Shown one piece after another: positions 21,486 through 28,055 of a stretch of 28,055 nt of DNA. Both the position numbers and the translations under genes were made by a program. The notes beneath the pieces were generated by a model. The model was not told the DNA's origin and searched no databases. It worked only from the letters and a program-made list of their open reading frames with translations. The DNA is taken from positions 1-28,055 of the forward strand of contig JBEKSX010000034.1 of the NCBI GenBank assembly GCA_049516635.1, in the 5' to 3' direction. Source of the DNA: JBEKSX01 sp049516635 (lineage in GTDB: Bacteria > Bacteroidota > Ignavibacteria > Tepidaquicellales > OLB5). The number at the start of each line of letters is the position of its first letter. Positions within the stretch are counted from its first letter, which is position 1.

Positions 21486-22145
21486 TTACTCCCCCATTAT
21501 CTTCTTCATCTGCTTAATTGCACCCGCTGCATCACCTGTTCCGAAAATTGAATTCCCGCACACAAAAATATTCACTCCCGCATCTTTGACTGTCTTCATA
21601 TTATCCAGACCGATACCTCCATCCATTTCAATGTATATATCCTTACCGAGTGTTTTAATTTTATTCCTGAGCTTTTTAGATTTATTCAGGGAATTCTTGA
21701 TGAACTTCTGCCCGCCGAAACCGGGGTTAACGGACATTATTAAAATAAGATCTGCATCACCCAAAATATCATCAAGTACATCTATAGTGGTAGCGGGATT
21801 AATCACAACACCCGCTTTGCATCCTGCATCCTTTATCTGGTTCACAAGGCGGTCGAGGTGGACCGAAGTTTCGTAATGCACTGAGATCCAGTCTGCACCG
21901 GCTTTGGCAAAATCCTTGATGTATCGTTCGGGCTGGGTTATCATCAGGTGAACGTCCAGCTGCAGGTCCGTAATTTTATTGACATCTTGCACCATCTTTG
22001 GTCCGAACGTAATGTTAGGTACAAAATGTCCGTCCATCACATCCAGATGTATAATATCGGCACCTGCAGTTTCTACTGTAGTAATTTCTTCGGCGAGTTT
22101 TGTGAAATCAGCAGATAGTATCGAAGGGGCGAGAAGACAATTCAT
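21486..22145 (-). CDS. rpe: Ribulose-phosphate 3-epimerase
   Basis: Rpe interconverts ribulose 5-phosphate and xylulose 5-phosphate in the pentose phosphate pathway. The 219-residue TIM barrel shows all family motifs in order: APSILSADF at the start, IHLDVMDGHFVPNITFG with the metal-binding His and Asp, LDVHLMI, MSVNPGFGGQKF, and the second catalytic Asp in IEMDGGIGLDN, with GNSIFG near the end. It lies 74 bp downstream of the PASTA-protein gene. Ribulose 5-phosphate is also a RibBA substrate, though the two genes are separated by four others. Confidence 0.97.
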   Translation of the reverse strand: MNCLLAPSILSADFTKLAEEITTVETAGADIIHLDVMDGHFVPNITFGPKMVQDVNKITDLQLDVHLMITQPERYIKDFAKAGADWISVHYETSVHLDRLVNQIKDAGCKAGVVINPATTIDVLDDILGDADLILIMSVNPGFGGQKFIKNSLNKSKKLRNKIKTLGKDIYIEMDGGIGLDNMKTVKDAGVNIFVCGNSIFGTGDAAGAIKQMKKIMGE

Positions 22146-22219
22146 CTTATAATTATATTAATTAAATATTATTATCCTGTTGTAAATATTCAGAACTATA
22201 TTTAACGAAGGAACGGTTT

Positions 22220-23194
22220 TCAGAATTTCGTACCGTCATCGCTTTTATCGTTGTCTTTGTCTTTGGGCTTATCTGTTTTTTTCTTATCATCCTTCTTGAT
22301 ATCAGTTTTCTTATCATCCTTCTTCGGCTCGTCTTTTTTCGGCTCGTCTTTTTTCTTTACTTCCTCTTTTTTATCTTTGTCCTGTTCCTTCGCCTTCTCT
22401 ACATCTTTCTTAGTTTCTTCATCCGATTTCACTTCTTCCATGCTGTTCATTTCCTGTTCGGTCTCGATCTTCTTTTTCTCTACCCTGTTTACAAAAAGGT
22501 CTATCCTTGTATTTTCCGATGCCAGGGAATTGGCTTTCGGGTACTGGTCTATGACGGCGTTGACGGCAACAGTCGTGCTCGGCTGAAAGTTTATCTTGCC
22601 AATGGATAGCTTGTTCTGGAGAATTAATTTCTTTGCTTCTTCTACATTCTTACCAATCAGATCGGGAACTCTGAGGTCACCCGCTTCTACTCCCGCTGAG
22701 ACCACCACGCCGATCCTTGCGCCCTTTTTAACTTTCGCTCCCACCGTTTCTATCTGCGTCATTATAATACCCGCAGGATACTGGACTGAAGGTTTATTGC
22801 CGACCTCCTGTAGCTCAAGATTCCGTTGTGCAAGTATGAATTTCGATTCCCTCACGGTCCTGCCCACAAGGTTGGGTACATCATATAATTGTTCCCCTCC
22901 GCTCACCACCAAATAGATCCTCCGTCCGTCCTTCACCATCTGCTGTGCAGTGGGATTCTGGTCAAGGACTGTCCCGAGGGGCTTGGAGACATCATACCTT
23001 ATGTCACCCTGGACGCCCTCAAGATCAGCTTCATCCAGCACCTTATTGGCATCACCGAATGATAATCCCACTACCGACGGTACCTTTACGAGCGTATTGT
23101 GCCCTACATACCACGGCATTAAGAGGGAATTAAAAATAAATATACATCCGATGAAGATTATTCCGGCAATTATGGCTTTTTTCCACCAAATCAT
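22220..23194 (-). CDS. Membrane-anchored triple-PASTA protein with Lys/Asp-rich tail
   Basis: The 324-residue protein has a single N-terminal membrane helix (about residues 8-28). Three PASTA domains follow, each opening with a VPxhhG motif: VPSVVGLSFGDA (about 38), VPNLVGRTVRES (about 106) and VPDLIGKNVEEA (about 176). PASTA domains bind peptidoglycan or beta-lactam-like ligands and occur on Ser/Thr kinases and penicillin-binding proteins; no kinase domain is present here. The last 85 residues are a highly charged Lys/Asp/Glu repeat region (KKDEPKK units) with matching short DNA repeats. The PASTA-rpe pair seems usual in Chlorobi-related genomes (recalled). A cell-wall anchoring or division-associated role is inferred. 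Confidence 0.88.
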   Translation of the reverse strand: MIWWKKAIIAGIIFIGCIFIFNSLLMPWYVGHNTLVKVPSVVGLSFGDANKVLDEADLEGVQGDIRYDVSKPLGTVLDQNPTAQQMVKDGRRIYLVVSGGEQLYDVPNLVGRTVRESKFILAQRNLELQEVGNKPSVQYPAGIIMTQIETVGAKVKKGARIGVVVSAGVEAGDLRVPDLIGKNVEEAKKLILQNKLSIGKINFQPSTTVAVNAVIDQYPKANSLASENTRIDLFVNRVEKKKIETEQEMNSMEEVKSDEETKKDVEKAKEQDKDKKEEVKKKDEPKKDEPKKDDKKTDIKKDDKKKTDKPKDKDNDKSDDGTKF

Positions 23195-23299
23195 AAACTA
23201 ATATACTATTTTATGTTTAAAAATAAACGAATGAAATGGTGATGATTTTTTTTCGGATCTTATGAAATGATCTGAAAATTACTTCAATGTTTTAAAGAC

Positions 23300-23430
23300 C
23301 TGCAAAAAAAGGCGTTAAAAAACTGTTGCGAAGCAGCGTAAAAAAGAAAATCTGTTTGAATCCCGCTTAAGGCGGGATGAGTTATTTTCTTTTAGCTGCT
23401 GAGCGAACAGTTTTAGCCTTTTTTTGCCAG
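23300..23430. repeat. Long imperfect inverted repeat (MITE-like)
   Basis: The left arm (23300-23351, beginning CTGCAAAAAAAGGCGTTAAA) and right arm (23384-23430, reverse complement CTGGCAAAAAAAGGCTAAAA) match over nearly their full length: AAAAAAAGGC, AAAACTGTT, CG, GCAGC and AAAAGAAAAT occur in the same order on both. Small indels separate them. The central loop contains its own stem TCCCGC-TTAAG-GCGGGA (23361-23377). The whole folds into a hairpin of about 45-50 bp and carries no gene. Confidence 0.8.
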
Positions 23431-23472
23431 TCTTGACTTTTTTGGTTCTTTTTGTGTCAAGACAAAAAGAAC
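23431..23472. repeat. Nested palindromes next to the long inverted repeat
   Basis: GTTCTTTTTGT (23445-23455) and ACAAAAAGAAC (23462-23472) form a perfect 11-bp inverted repeat around GTCAAG. TCTTGAC (23431-23437) can alternatively pair with GTCAAGA (23456-23462). The two competing folds directly adjoin the MITE-like repeat and probably belong to the same element; similar CTTGAC-AAAAAGAACC repeats are familiar from Bacteroidota genomes. Confidence 0.65.
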
Positions 23473-23626
23473 ATCTATATGGGTCTAAATCGAGATACGA
23501 AAGTTTAAAAGAACTATTTTTTTAATGTGTCAAATATTTGATTAAATGAGATCCACAAACCGCGAATATATTATTCAGATATCTCTGGATCACAGATAAT
23601 TTTATCAGAGAAGCTCTAAAACCTAA

Positions 23627-23806
23627 TTACGTTAAATTATCCAGCTTTGCGCTTATTTCATCGAGCATACTTCCGATATCAAGGCTCTTGGGTAGATTGG
23701 AGGTATTATCGTTGATGCTCTCAAGCAGTGACTTTATCTCACTCAATTCCAAAGTAATTTGTTTCATTGTCCTGTTCAGCTCAATGATGGAATCTTCTGC
23801 GGTCAT
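23627..23806 (-). CDS. Small coiled-coil protein, 59 residues
   Basis: ATG at 23806 opens a 59-codon frame ending in TAA at 23627. The start is supported by AAAAAGGGA about 6 bases upstream, one of the clearer Shine-Dalgarno sites here. The peptide (MTAEDSIIELNRTMKQITLE and onward) has heptad-like spacing of Ile/Leu through residues 7-30, then a short break and a second amphipathic helix (IGSMLDEISAKLDNL). It is an acidic soluble protein without a signal or membrane segment. I do not recognise a family; a small oligomerising or partner-binding role is plausible. It is isolated, flanked by a repeat and a terminator. Confidence 0.65.
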   Translation of the reverse strand: MTAEDSIIELNRTMKQITLELSEIKSLLESINDNTSNLPKSLDIGSMLDEISAKLDNLT

Positions 23807-23937
23807 ATTATTCCCTTTTTAATTTTTGATTTATTGATCTCAATTTAATACAAGAAAACCAATAATGGTAGAGCATAAAAATATATTTCTGACTTCGTAA
23901 GTTTTTCAAATAAACGAAAGGAGGGTTTAAATAACAA

Positions 23938-23958
23938 CACCCCGTCATAGACGGGGTG
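23938..23958 (-). terminator. Terminator of the ECF sigma operon
   Basis: CACCCCGTC-ATA-GACGGGGTG is a perfect 9-bp stem with a 3-base loop. Read on the minus strand it is followed by TTGTTATTT, and it lies 70 bp after the stop of the Spy-like gene. Confidence 0.75.
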
Positions 23959-24026
23959 CTTGGGGGAATAATGAGTACAGCACAGGAGACTCTTATAGTC
24001 TAGTACTTACTTCAAAACTTGACACA

Positions 24027-24611
24027 TTAATCTTTAGGAGGCGGACCGTCACCGGGTTTCTGTTTGTCCATAGGCGGCCTCATATTTTCCATAGGCGGTC
24101 CCATATGCTTCCCGCCCGGGTTCATTCCCATCGTCTTTATTACGTCCTTCATTATCTTATCGAATTTTTGCTTCTGGTTATCATCGCATAAAGCCCGTAT
24201 CTTTTGAAAGTGATAGAATGTAGCAAGTTCTATTTGCTTTTGCTCATCACCGATTGCCTGTACAAGGGCGCTGACCTTTGGTGAATCTGTCGGAGTCACG
24301 GCTATCAGGTCGAACAGTTTGTCCTTTAACGAGTGGATCGAATCCTGGATAGCAGTCATCGTTTTCATATGCTCTTCGCGAAGCTTCACTGCATCTCCCT
24401 TCTGCTTTTCGGTGAAGTTAAGCTGACCCATAAGAAAATCCCTGGGACCTTGCATATGACCATTCATCTGCCCACTCATCTGCTGACGAAGGAATTGAGG
24501 ATGCATTCCCGGAGATCTGCGGAACCACAAGAACGCAAGTGTAGCGAAATTCAATACGAGTAATCCGATAATTACTACTGTTAATATTTTTGGTTTTTGA
24601 AAGAAATCCAT
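24027..24611 (-). CDS. Spy/CpxP-like periplasmic protein
   Basis: The 194-residue product has an N-terminal signal or anchor helix (about residues 10-30). Helical periplasmic sequence follows, containing LNFTEKQ (about residue 65), a variant of the LTxxQ motif that defines Spy/CpxP/ZraP-type chaperones and metal-binding stress proteins. The ends are rich in Met, His and Pro (QQMSGQMNGHMQGP; GGKHMGPPMENMRPPMDKQ), a composition suited to binding copper, silver or zinc. It is the last gene of the sigma / anti-sigma operon, 15 bp after the anti-sigma gene. In related systems the Spy-like protein is either the sensor that controls the anti-sigma factor or an effector; which applies cannot be told here. 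Confidence 0.78.
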   Translation of the reverse strand: MDFFQKPKILTVVIIGLLVLNFATLAFLWFRRSPGMHPQFLRQQMSGQMNGHMQGPRDFLMGQLNFTEKQKGDAVKLREEHMKTMTAIQDSIHSLKDKLFDLIAVTPTDSPKVSALVQAIGDEQKQIELATFYHFQKIRALCDDNQKQKFDKIMKDVIKTMGMNPGGKHMGPPMENMRPPMDKQKPGDGPPPKD

Positions 24612-24626
24612 GTTATTGTTAATTAA

Positions 24627-24944
24627 TTAATAAATATAAGTTGTGTTATTTAAACCGTATTCGTCGATAAACGTACTAATATCACTGCTCGTTGCAGATG
24701 TATCCTGACCCGTATCAGAACTTGTATAATTTATCAATGTAAAAATGTTCAGCATAGCCATCACAATAAATACCAGTGCTAATTTCCACACATAGCCGGT
24801 AGTAAATTTTTTCGGGGTGCTCTGCCTCTCCTTGATCTCTTCCATTATCCTTCCGAACAGGAACGGATTTGGCTCAGCACGTTTTATACCGCTGATACTG
24901 TTGAGTGTGTCACTAACTGATCTTTTTATTTTCTCTTCTTCCAT
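24627..24944 (-). CDS. Probable membrane-bound anti-sigma factor
   Basis: The 105-residue protein has an N-terminal cytoplasmic helical part of about 50 residues (with PNPFLFGRIMEEIKERQ), one membrane helix (about 53-72) and a short acidic Ser/Thr-rich periplasmic tail. It lies between the ECF sigma gene (40 bp) and the Spy-like gene (15 bp). That position and topology are those of small ECF anti-sigma factors. It lacks the HxxxCxxC zinc motif of ZAS-type anti-sigma factors, so sigma sequestration would rely on the helix alone. The role is inferred from operon position. Confidence 0.65.
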   Translation of the reverse strand: MEEEKIKRSVSDTLNSISGIKRAEPNPFLFGRIMEEIKERQSTPKKFTTGYVWKLALVFIVMAMLNIFTLINYTSSDTGQDTSATSSDISTFIDEYGLNNTTYIY

Positions 24945-24984
24945 GTTCAGTTATTTAGATGTCATTTAATAAAAAAACTTGCGG

Positions 24985-25578
24985 TCAATCCAGTTCTTTG
25001 TAATAATCTGCAAGTGAAATCCTCAAATTCTGCTTCGCGCGGAACATGAGTGATTCTACTGCAGATACGGAAATATTCATAACGTCAGCGGTCTCTTCAT
25101 AGCTCAAGTCTTCTGTTTTGCACAACGTAAAAGCTATCTTCTGGCTCTGGGGTAATTTTGAGATTGCGTTAAACAGGATAGCAGAAAGCTCCTGATTCTC
25201 AACCGTCACACCGAGATGGATGAAATCAGGCGGGTCGGTTACTAGCTCCCCCTTTTCCCCGAACAGGCTCGTTATAAATGCGAACCTTTTCCTGCGTTTA
25301 TTTCTTCTAATATGATCAAGGGCTTTGGAGATTGTAATTCTATATATCCACGTGGAAAGCTTCGATTTTCCCTTAAAGTGCTGTATTGATAAAAATATTT
25401 CTACAAAGACTTCCTGCGTAATATCTTCGGCATCCCTTGCATTACGCAGGATTCCAAGCGATGTGTTATACACTTTATCCTTATAGCTCTCAAAAAGTGA
25501 GACAAAAGCATCCTTATCTCCGTCAACGAGCCTGGCTATTAAAATTTCTTCTTCCAATACGGTTAATAATGTATGCAC
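24985..25578 (-). CDS. ECF-family RNA polymerase sigma factor
   Basis: This 197-residue sigma-70 family member has only regions 2 and 4. Region 2 (about residues 24-95) contains the FVSLFESYKDKVYNTSLGIL core-binding helix, the DAEDITQEVFVEIF motif and the -10 recognition helix STWIYRITISKALDHIRR. Region 4 (about 135-192) ends with the helix-turn-helix LSYEETADVMNISVSAVESLMFRAKQNLR, which reads the -35 box. Downstream genes encode a single-pass probable anti-sigma and a Spy-like periplasmic protein, so it likely controls an envelope or metal stress response and its own operon. The exact start among the first few codons is uncertain. Confidence 0.93.
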   Translation of the reverse strand: MHTLLTVLEEEILIARLVDGDKDAFVSLFESYKDKVYNTSLGILRNARDAEDITQEVFVEIFLSIQHFKGKSKLSTWIYRITISKALDHIRRNKRRKRFAFITSLFGEKGELVTDPPDFIHLGVTVENQELSAILFNAISKLPQSQKIAFTLCKTEDLSYEETADVMNISVSAVESLMFRAKQNLRISLADYYKELD

Positions 25579-25908
25579 AATTGATTAGACGATATTACAC
25601 AAATAAACTTGCGGTAAATATGGAAAAAGGGGTAGTTAGTCCTATATTGGAGACTTTGCTGATACGGAGGGGTCAAAAATTATATTTGTAATACGAGTGA
25701 TTATTTATATTTTATTGAAGATTAAAATTGAAGATATGTTTATCCAATGGGGCGGATTAAGAAGATTTGAGAACATGATAATTTGTATATTTACTGTCGA
25801 CGCAATAAATAAAATTTCTATTTACTAATTAATAATAATATAAATTAACATGAAATAACTAATATTAGCATCAATTGTTTTTTAAAATTCATAATTACAA
25901 CCGATATT
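25579..25908. other. Divergent intergenic region between the ECF operon and the beta-barrel gene
   Basis: The 330 bp are AT-rich and hold no supported gene. TATATTTG at 25681-25688 matches the TAnnTTTG box on the plus strand but lies 220 bp before the next gene, so its use is doubtful. I could not identify a distinctive ECF-type promoter pair for the sigma operon by eye. Confidence 0.45.
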
Positions 25909-26481
25909 ATGACACATAAGACTCTTCATTATTTAACAATTGTAACAGTACTAATTATTACCTTTCTTAACATTAGACATTGTTCCGGTCAAATTAAAAC
26001 CACAGGTTTCATCATTTCCGCAAGCGGTGGTACCGCATCTCCAATTAACCCGGATTTTCGCGCCGGCTACTCAACAGGTTATCAGGTTCATATATCGGGA
26101 GGTTATGTATTAAATACAGGAATTGTAATAAGGGTTGCTTTAGAATATGATAGGTTTGGAAGCAAAATCAATGATTCCCCGAACAATAACCCTCTGAAAT
26201 TATATTCTATAAAAGCAAATGGTATGATCGGTAATTTTTGTACCTGCAATCAGCTCCACACATTTCTATATGCAGGTGCCACTCTTATGTTTATAGATAA
26301 CGGAAATGCAAATGGTCCGGAAACAAGTCCGGAAGCGGGATTAGATGCGGGTGTAGGGTTATACTATAAGTTTGGGAACCACTTTGCTTTATTTGGGGAA
26401 TTGGAATACAATCTAAATTTTGGGTCAGGATACTTGAAAAGTTATATACCCTTGAGAATTGGGACTTTCTTATTTCTTTAA
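25909..26481 (+). CDS. Small outer-membrane beta-barrel protein
   Basis: The 190-residue protein has a long signal peptide (about residues 1-28, ending near CSGQ). It continues as alternating amphipathic beta strands with Gly and aromatic residues (GFIISASGGTASP, GYQVHISGGYVLNTG, GLYYKFGNHFALFGELEYNLNFG) and ends in the C-terminal LRIGTFLFL strand with a terminal aromatic/Leu pair, as expected for BAM substrates. The size fits an 8-stranded barrel of the OmpX/OmpA-N type. It lies 30 bp upstream of the Het-C-like gene and both are exported, so they are probably co-transcribed. AT-rich codon use is shared by this pair and differs from the housekeeping block. Confidence 0.8.
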   Translation: MTHKTLHYLTIVTVLIITFLNIRHCSGQIKTTGFIISASGGTASPINPDFRAGYSTGYQVHISGGYVLNTGIVIRVALEYDRFGSKINDSPNNNPLKLYSIKANGMIGNFCTCNQLHTFLYAGATLMFIDNGNANGPETSPEAGLDAGVGLYYKFGNHFALFGELEYNLNFGSGYLKSYIPLRIGTFLFL

Positions 26482-26511
26482 TTATTAAATATCAAATAAA
26501 TTAATCGAAAC

Positions 26512-27750
26512 ATGTTGAACTTAGTTAAAAATACATCATTATTTCTATTGATTATATTTTTGCAAATGAATGTGTTTTCTAAAGATTTGATGCATTTACC
26601 AAATGCAAGTTCTATAATATGGTGCATGGATGAACATGCGAAAATCACCCTTGAAGTCCTGGATGAATTAAGATTAACAGATCAGCAAGGAAATATTATT
26701 CCCTGGAATAATGAAAAACTAAAGCTAATAATTATCTGTGTTAATTTAAATACTGACCTTTTAGACAACGGTGTTGTAATACATAATTTCTTTAGCGGGA
26801 TTAGATTAACTGAAGTGGTGCTTGAGTCATTCTACGGTTTTTACCCGTTTTATAAGAGTAAGAAATCGAATACGTTCATACCAATTATTGTCAGGCAAAG
26901 TCTTAATGACACTGAGTATGTTAATCAATATACCGGGGATACATCTTTTAACAGATATCCGGACCCTCTGCCAAACGATAATAAATCGGATTCAAAAGGC
27001 TTTCATTTTGATAACCTGTTTTCTTACGATAATGTCGTGTCGAAATGGGACTCAGTGAATTCATTTGTCAGTAGAATGGGTTCTCAATTTGAGAAAAGTA
27101 CTGATAGTGATATAGAACCCTGGTTTTGTTTAATTGGATTAATTAGTCATGCAGTTGAAGATTTCTATTGCCACTCCAACTGGACCGTAATATGCGGTTA
27201 TTATGGGACTCAAACACATTCTTTTGATACTGATTCCATTCCAACATGGGAAGAATTTTCAGATCCTGATTGGTTGTCATTGCATAGAAATTTTGATACC
27301 TCTGCTGTTTTAACTAAATTTAGAGAGTCTAATTATTATAGCGCACCGGTTGAATTTTATAAATATGATGACTCTGTTTTCATAAATGGAGGTCTTCAAT
27401 CGGGAAACTGGAGAAATCACACATTTCCTCCAAATTCAAATAATTTACCCTGGGAACATAGGCACCCCGGGGCTCGTGATGATCATGATACCGCACGTAT
27501 TAATCAATTATTCGGAAATCAGAAAGCTGCTGAGTTAGAGTATGAGATTTCGATGAGTTTAGCAAAAAAAGCTGCAGGGTATTGGATTAAAAAAATGTTA
27601 TCACACGATATCCTTGGATGGTATAAATTAAATCTAATACATAAAAGACTTCAAAAGCAAATAGACATAGTTCAAGATGTGTTAGATGGATGTGAATATA
27701 GTATCAGAGATTCTTTTTGGAAGAAAATACGTAATCTCAAATTTTATTGA
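26512..27750 (+). CDS. Secreted Het-C / phospholipase-C-fold protein
   Basis: The 412-residue protein carries a signal peptide (about residues 1-24) and then a helical domain with hallmarks of the Het-C and zinc phospholipase C/P1 nuclease fold. These are HAKIT near the mature N-terminus (His42), GFHFDNL (His165, Asp167) and, most telling, LIGLISHAVEDFYCHSNW (His213, Asp217, His221), close to the HxxxDFYAHSNW motif of Het-C proteins. In the PLC/P1 fold such His/Asp residues bind a trinuclear zinc cluster, so hydrolysis of a phosphoester lipid or nucleic acid is possible but not shown. The C-terminal third (about residues 330-412) is helical and basic. It follows a beta-barrel gene, suggesting a secreted pair. 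Confidence 0.7.
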   Translation: MLNLVKNTSLFLLIIFLQMNVFSKDLMHLPNASSIIWCMDEHAKITLEVLDELRLTDQQGNIIPWNNEKLKLIIICVNLNTDLLDNGVVIHNFFSGIRLTEVVLESFYGFYPFYKSKKSNTFIPIIVRQSLNDTEYVNQYTGDTSFNRYPDPLPNDNKSDSKGFHFDNLFSYDNVVSKWDSVNSFVSRMGSQFEKSTDSDIEPWFCLIGLISHAVEDFYCHSNWTVICGYYGTQTHSFDTDSIPTWEEFSDPDWLSLHRNFDTSAVLTKFRESNYYSAPVEFYKYDDSVFINGGLQSGNWRNHTFPPNSNNLPWEHRHPGARDDHDTARINQLFGNQKAAELEYEISMSLAKKAAGYWIKKMLSHDILGWYKLNLIHKRLQKQIDIVQDVLDGCEYSIRDSFWKKIRNLKFY

Positions 27751-27869
27751 TATTCTATTAAGGGATTGTAAAGAATTTTGTGCAAATGATTAACTAAAGG
27801 AATTATTCCTGTCGTGTCGTGTTCGCTGCGGCGGTTCCTCTCCCGACACCCCCCTTAAACTACACTTCT

Positions 27870-27947
27870 GAACCACATATTTGAAGGATAGGGATGATTA
27901 CTCAGATTAATCAGTGAAATCCTTTAAATCAGCGTAATCTGTGGTTC
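27870..27947. repeat. Dispersed-type inverted repeat ending in GAACCACA/TGTGGTTC
   Basis: The element is bounded by GAACCACA (27870-27877) and TGTGGTTC (27940-27947). Its right part contains internal imperfect units of the form GATTAATCAGTGAAATCC / TTAAATCAGCGTAATC. Such 'ATCAGTGAAATC...ATCTGTGGTTC' sequences recur between genes in Bacteroidota genomes (recalled). A degenerate relative lies at 3695-3727. Confidence 0.55.
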
Positions 27948-28000
27948 TCAACTTTAATATTGAAAAATTAAATATTTACGATAAACTTACGCAATTACAT

Positions 28001-28055
28001 ATGTCAGATGACGAGAAATATATGCTTATGGTAATCGCCAAAGCGAAAGAAGGGA
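28001..28055 (+). CDS. 5' end of a probable tRNA adenosine deaminase-like gene
   Basis: ATG at 28001 opens 18 codons to the window edge. The peptide MSDDEKYMLMVIAKAKEG fits the opening helix of TadA/cytidine-deaminase-family proteins (pattern D-x-x-(F/Y)-M-x-x-A-x-x-x-A-x-x-G), which deaminate A34 of tRNA-Arg or free nucleobases. The catalytic HAE and PCxxC motifs lie beyond the window, so this is only a pattern-level call. Confidence 0.4.
   Translation, partial: MSDDEKYMLMVIAKAKEG

Larger units (their letters stand above)
23195..23626. other. Gene-free stretch between the PASTA gene and a 59-residue gene
   Basis: The 432 bp contain a long inverted-repeat element (23300-23430) and a second palindrome (23431-23472). 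Outside these I see only AT-rich DNA without a supported gene, RNA or promoter. Confidence 0.6.

Noticed and set aside
22251..22586. Plus-strand Ser/Phe-rich 111-codon frame
   Set aside because: Antisense of the Lys/Asp repeat tail of the PASTA protein.
1..28055. CRISPR array, toxin-antitoxin pair or complete prophage
   Set aside because: No regularly spaced direct repeats, no recognised toxin/antitoxin families and no phage structural genes were found on reading both strands.

Overview
The window looks like a chromosomal stretch from an AT-rich Gram-negative bacterium of the Bacteroidota/Ignavibacteriota (Chlorobi-related) group. This is inferred from several signs: exported lipoproteins and a small beta-barrel protein, mostly weak Shine-Dalgarno sequences, several TAnnTTTG (Bacteroidota-type -7) promoter boxes, TTG starts, and repeats of types common in that group. 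No rRNA, tRNA or CRISPR was recognised, so species-level placement is not possible.

Layout. 1-202 is the 3' end of an unrelated, more GC-rich gene that abuts a 3'-truncated hemerythrin-like gene; this is either a recombination or an assembly junction. 205-1827 holds a TetR regulator, the truncated hemerythrin and a divergent 93-residue gene, with two similar operator-like palindromes. 1938-6267 carries an exported Lys/Arg-rich protein, mnmA, two lipoproteins (one resembling CBM9/DOMON folds), a DinB-like protein and a small membrane protein. 6290-6958 is a REP-associated tyrosine transposase (RAYT) flanked by REP palindromes. Next comes an APC amino-acid permease and a MITE-like inverted repeat.

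8627-12268 is a four-gene operon: an SPFH/SHOCT protein followed by three different zinc-ribbon proteins, two of them with paired C-terminal membrane helices. It resembles the Bacillus YdjG/YdjI membrane-stress proteins but has no pspA or TPM-domain gene beside it. It is the best candidate in the window for a poorly described system.

12340-23194 is a long minus-strand housekeeping block. In transcription order it reads PASTA-domain protein, rpe, nnr, vanZ-like, tgt, yajC, ribBA, greA, an MCE/MlaD protein, ggt and a secreted aspartoacylase-like carboxypeptidase. Several junctions are overlapped (nnr/vanZ, ribBA/greA) or abutting (mlaD/ggt), suggesting translational coupling. The tgt product keeps its catalytic residues, but all three zinc-ligand cysteines are replaced by Thr/Ser.

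23300-23472 is a long inverted-repeat element beside a 59-residue coiled-coil gene. 24027-25578 is an ECF sigma / membrane anti-sigma / Spy-like periplasmic protein operon. 25909-27750 encodes a small outer-membrane beta-barrel protein and a secreted Het-C/phospholipase-C-like protein. The window ends in another dispersed-type repeat and the first 18 codons of a probable deaminase-family gene.
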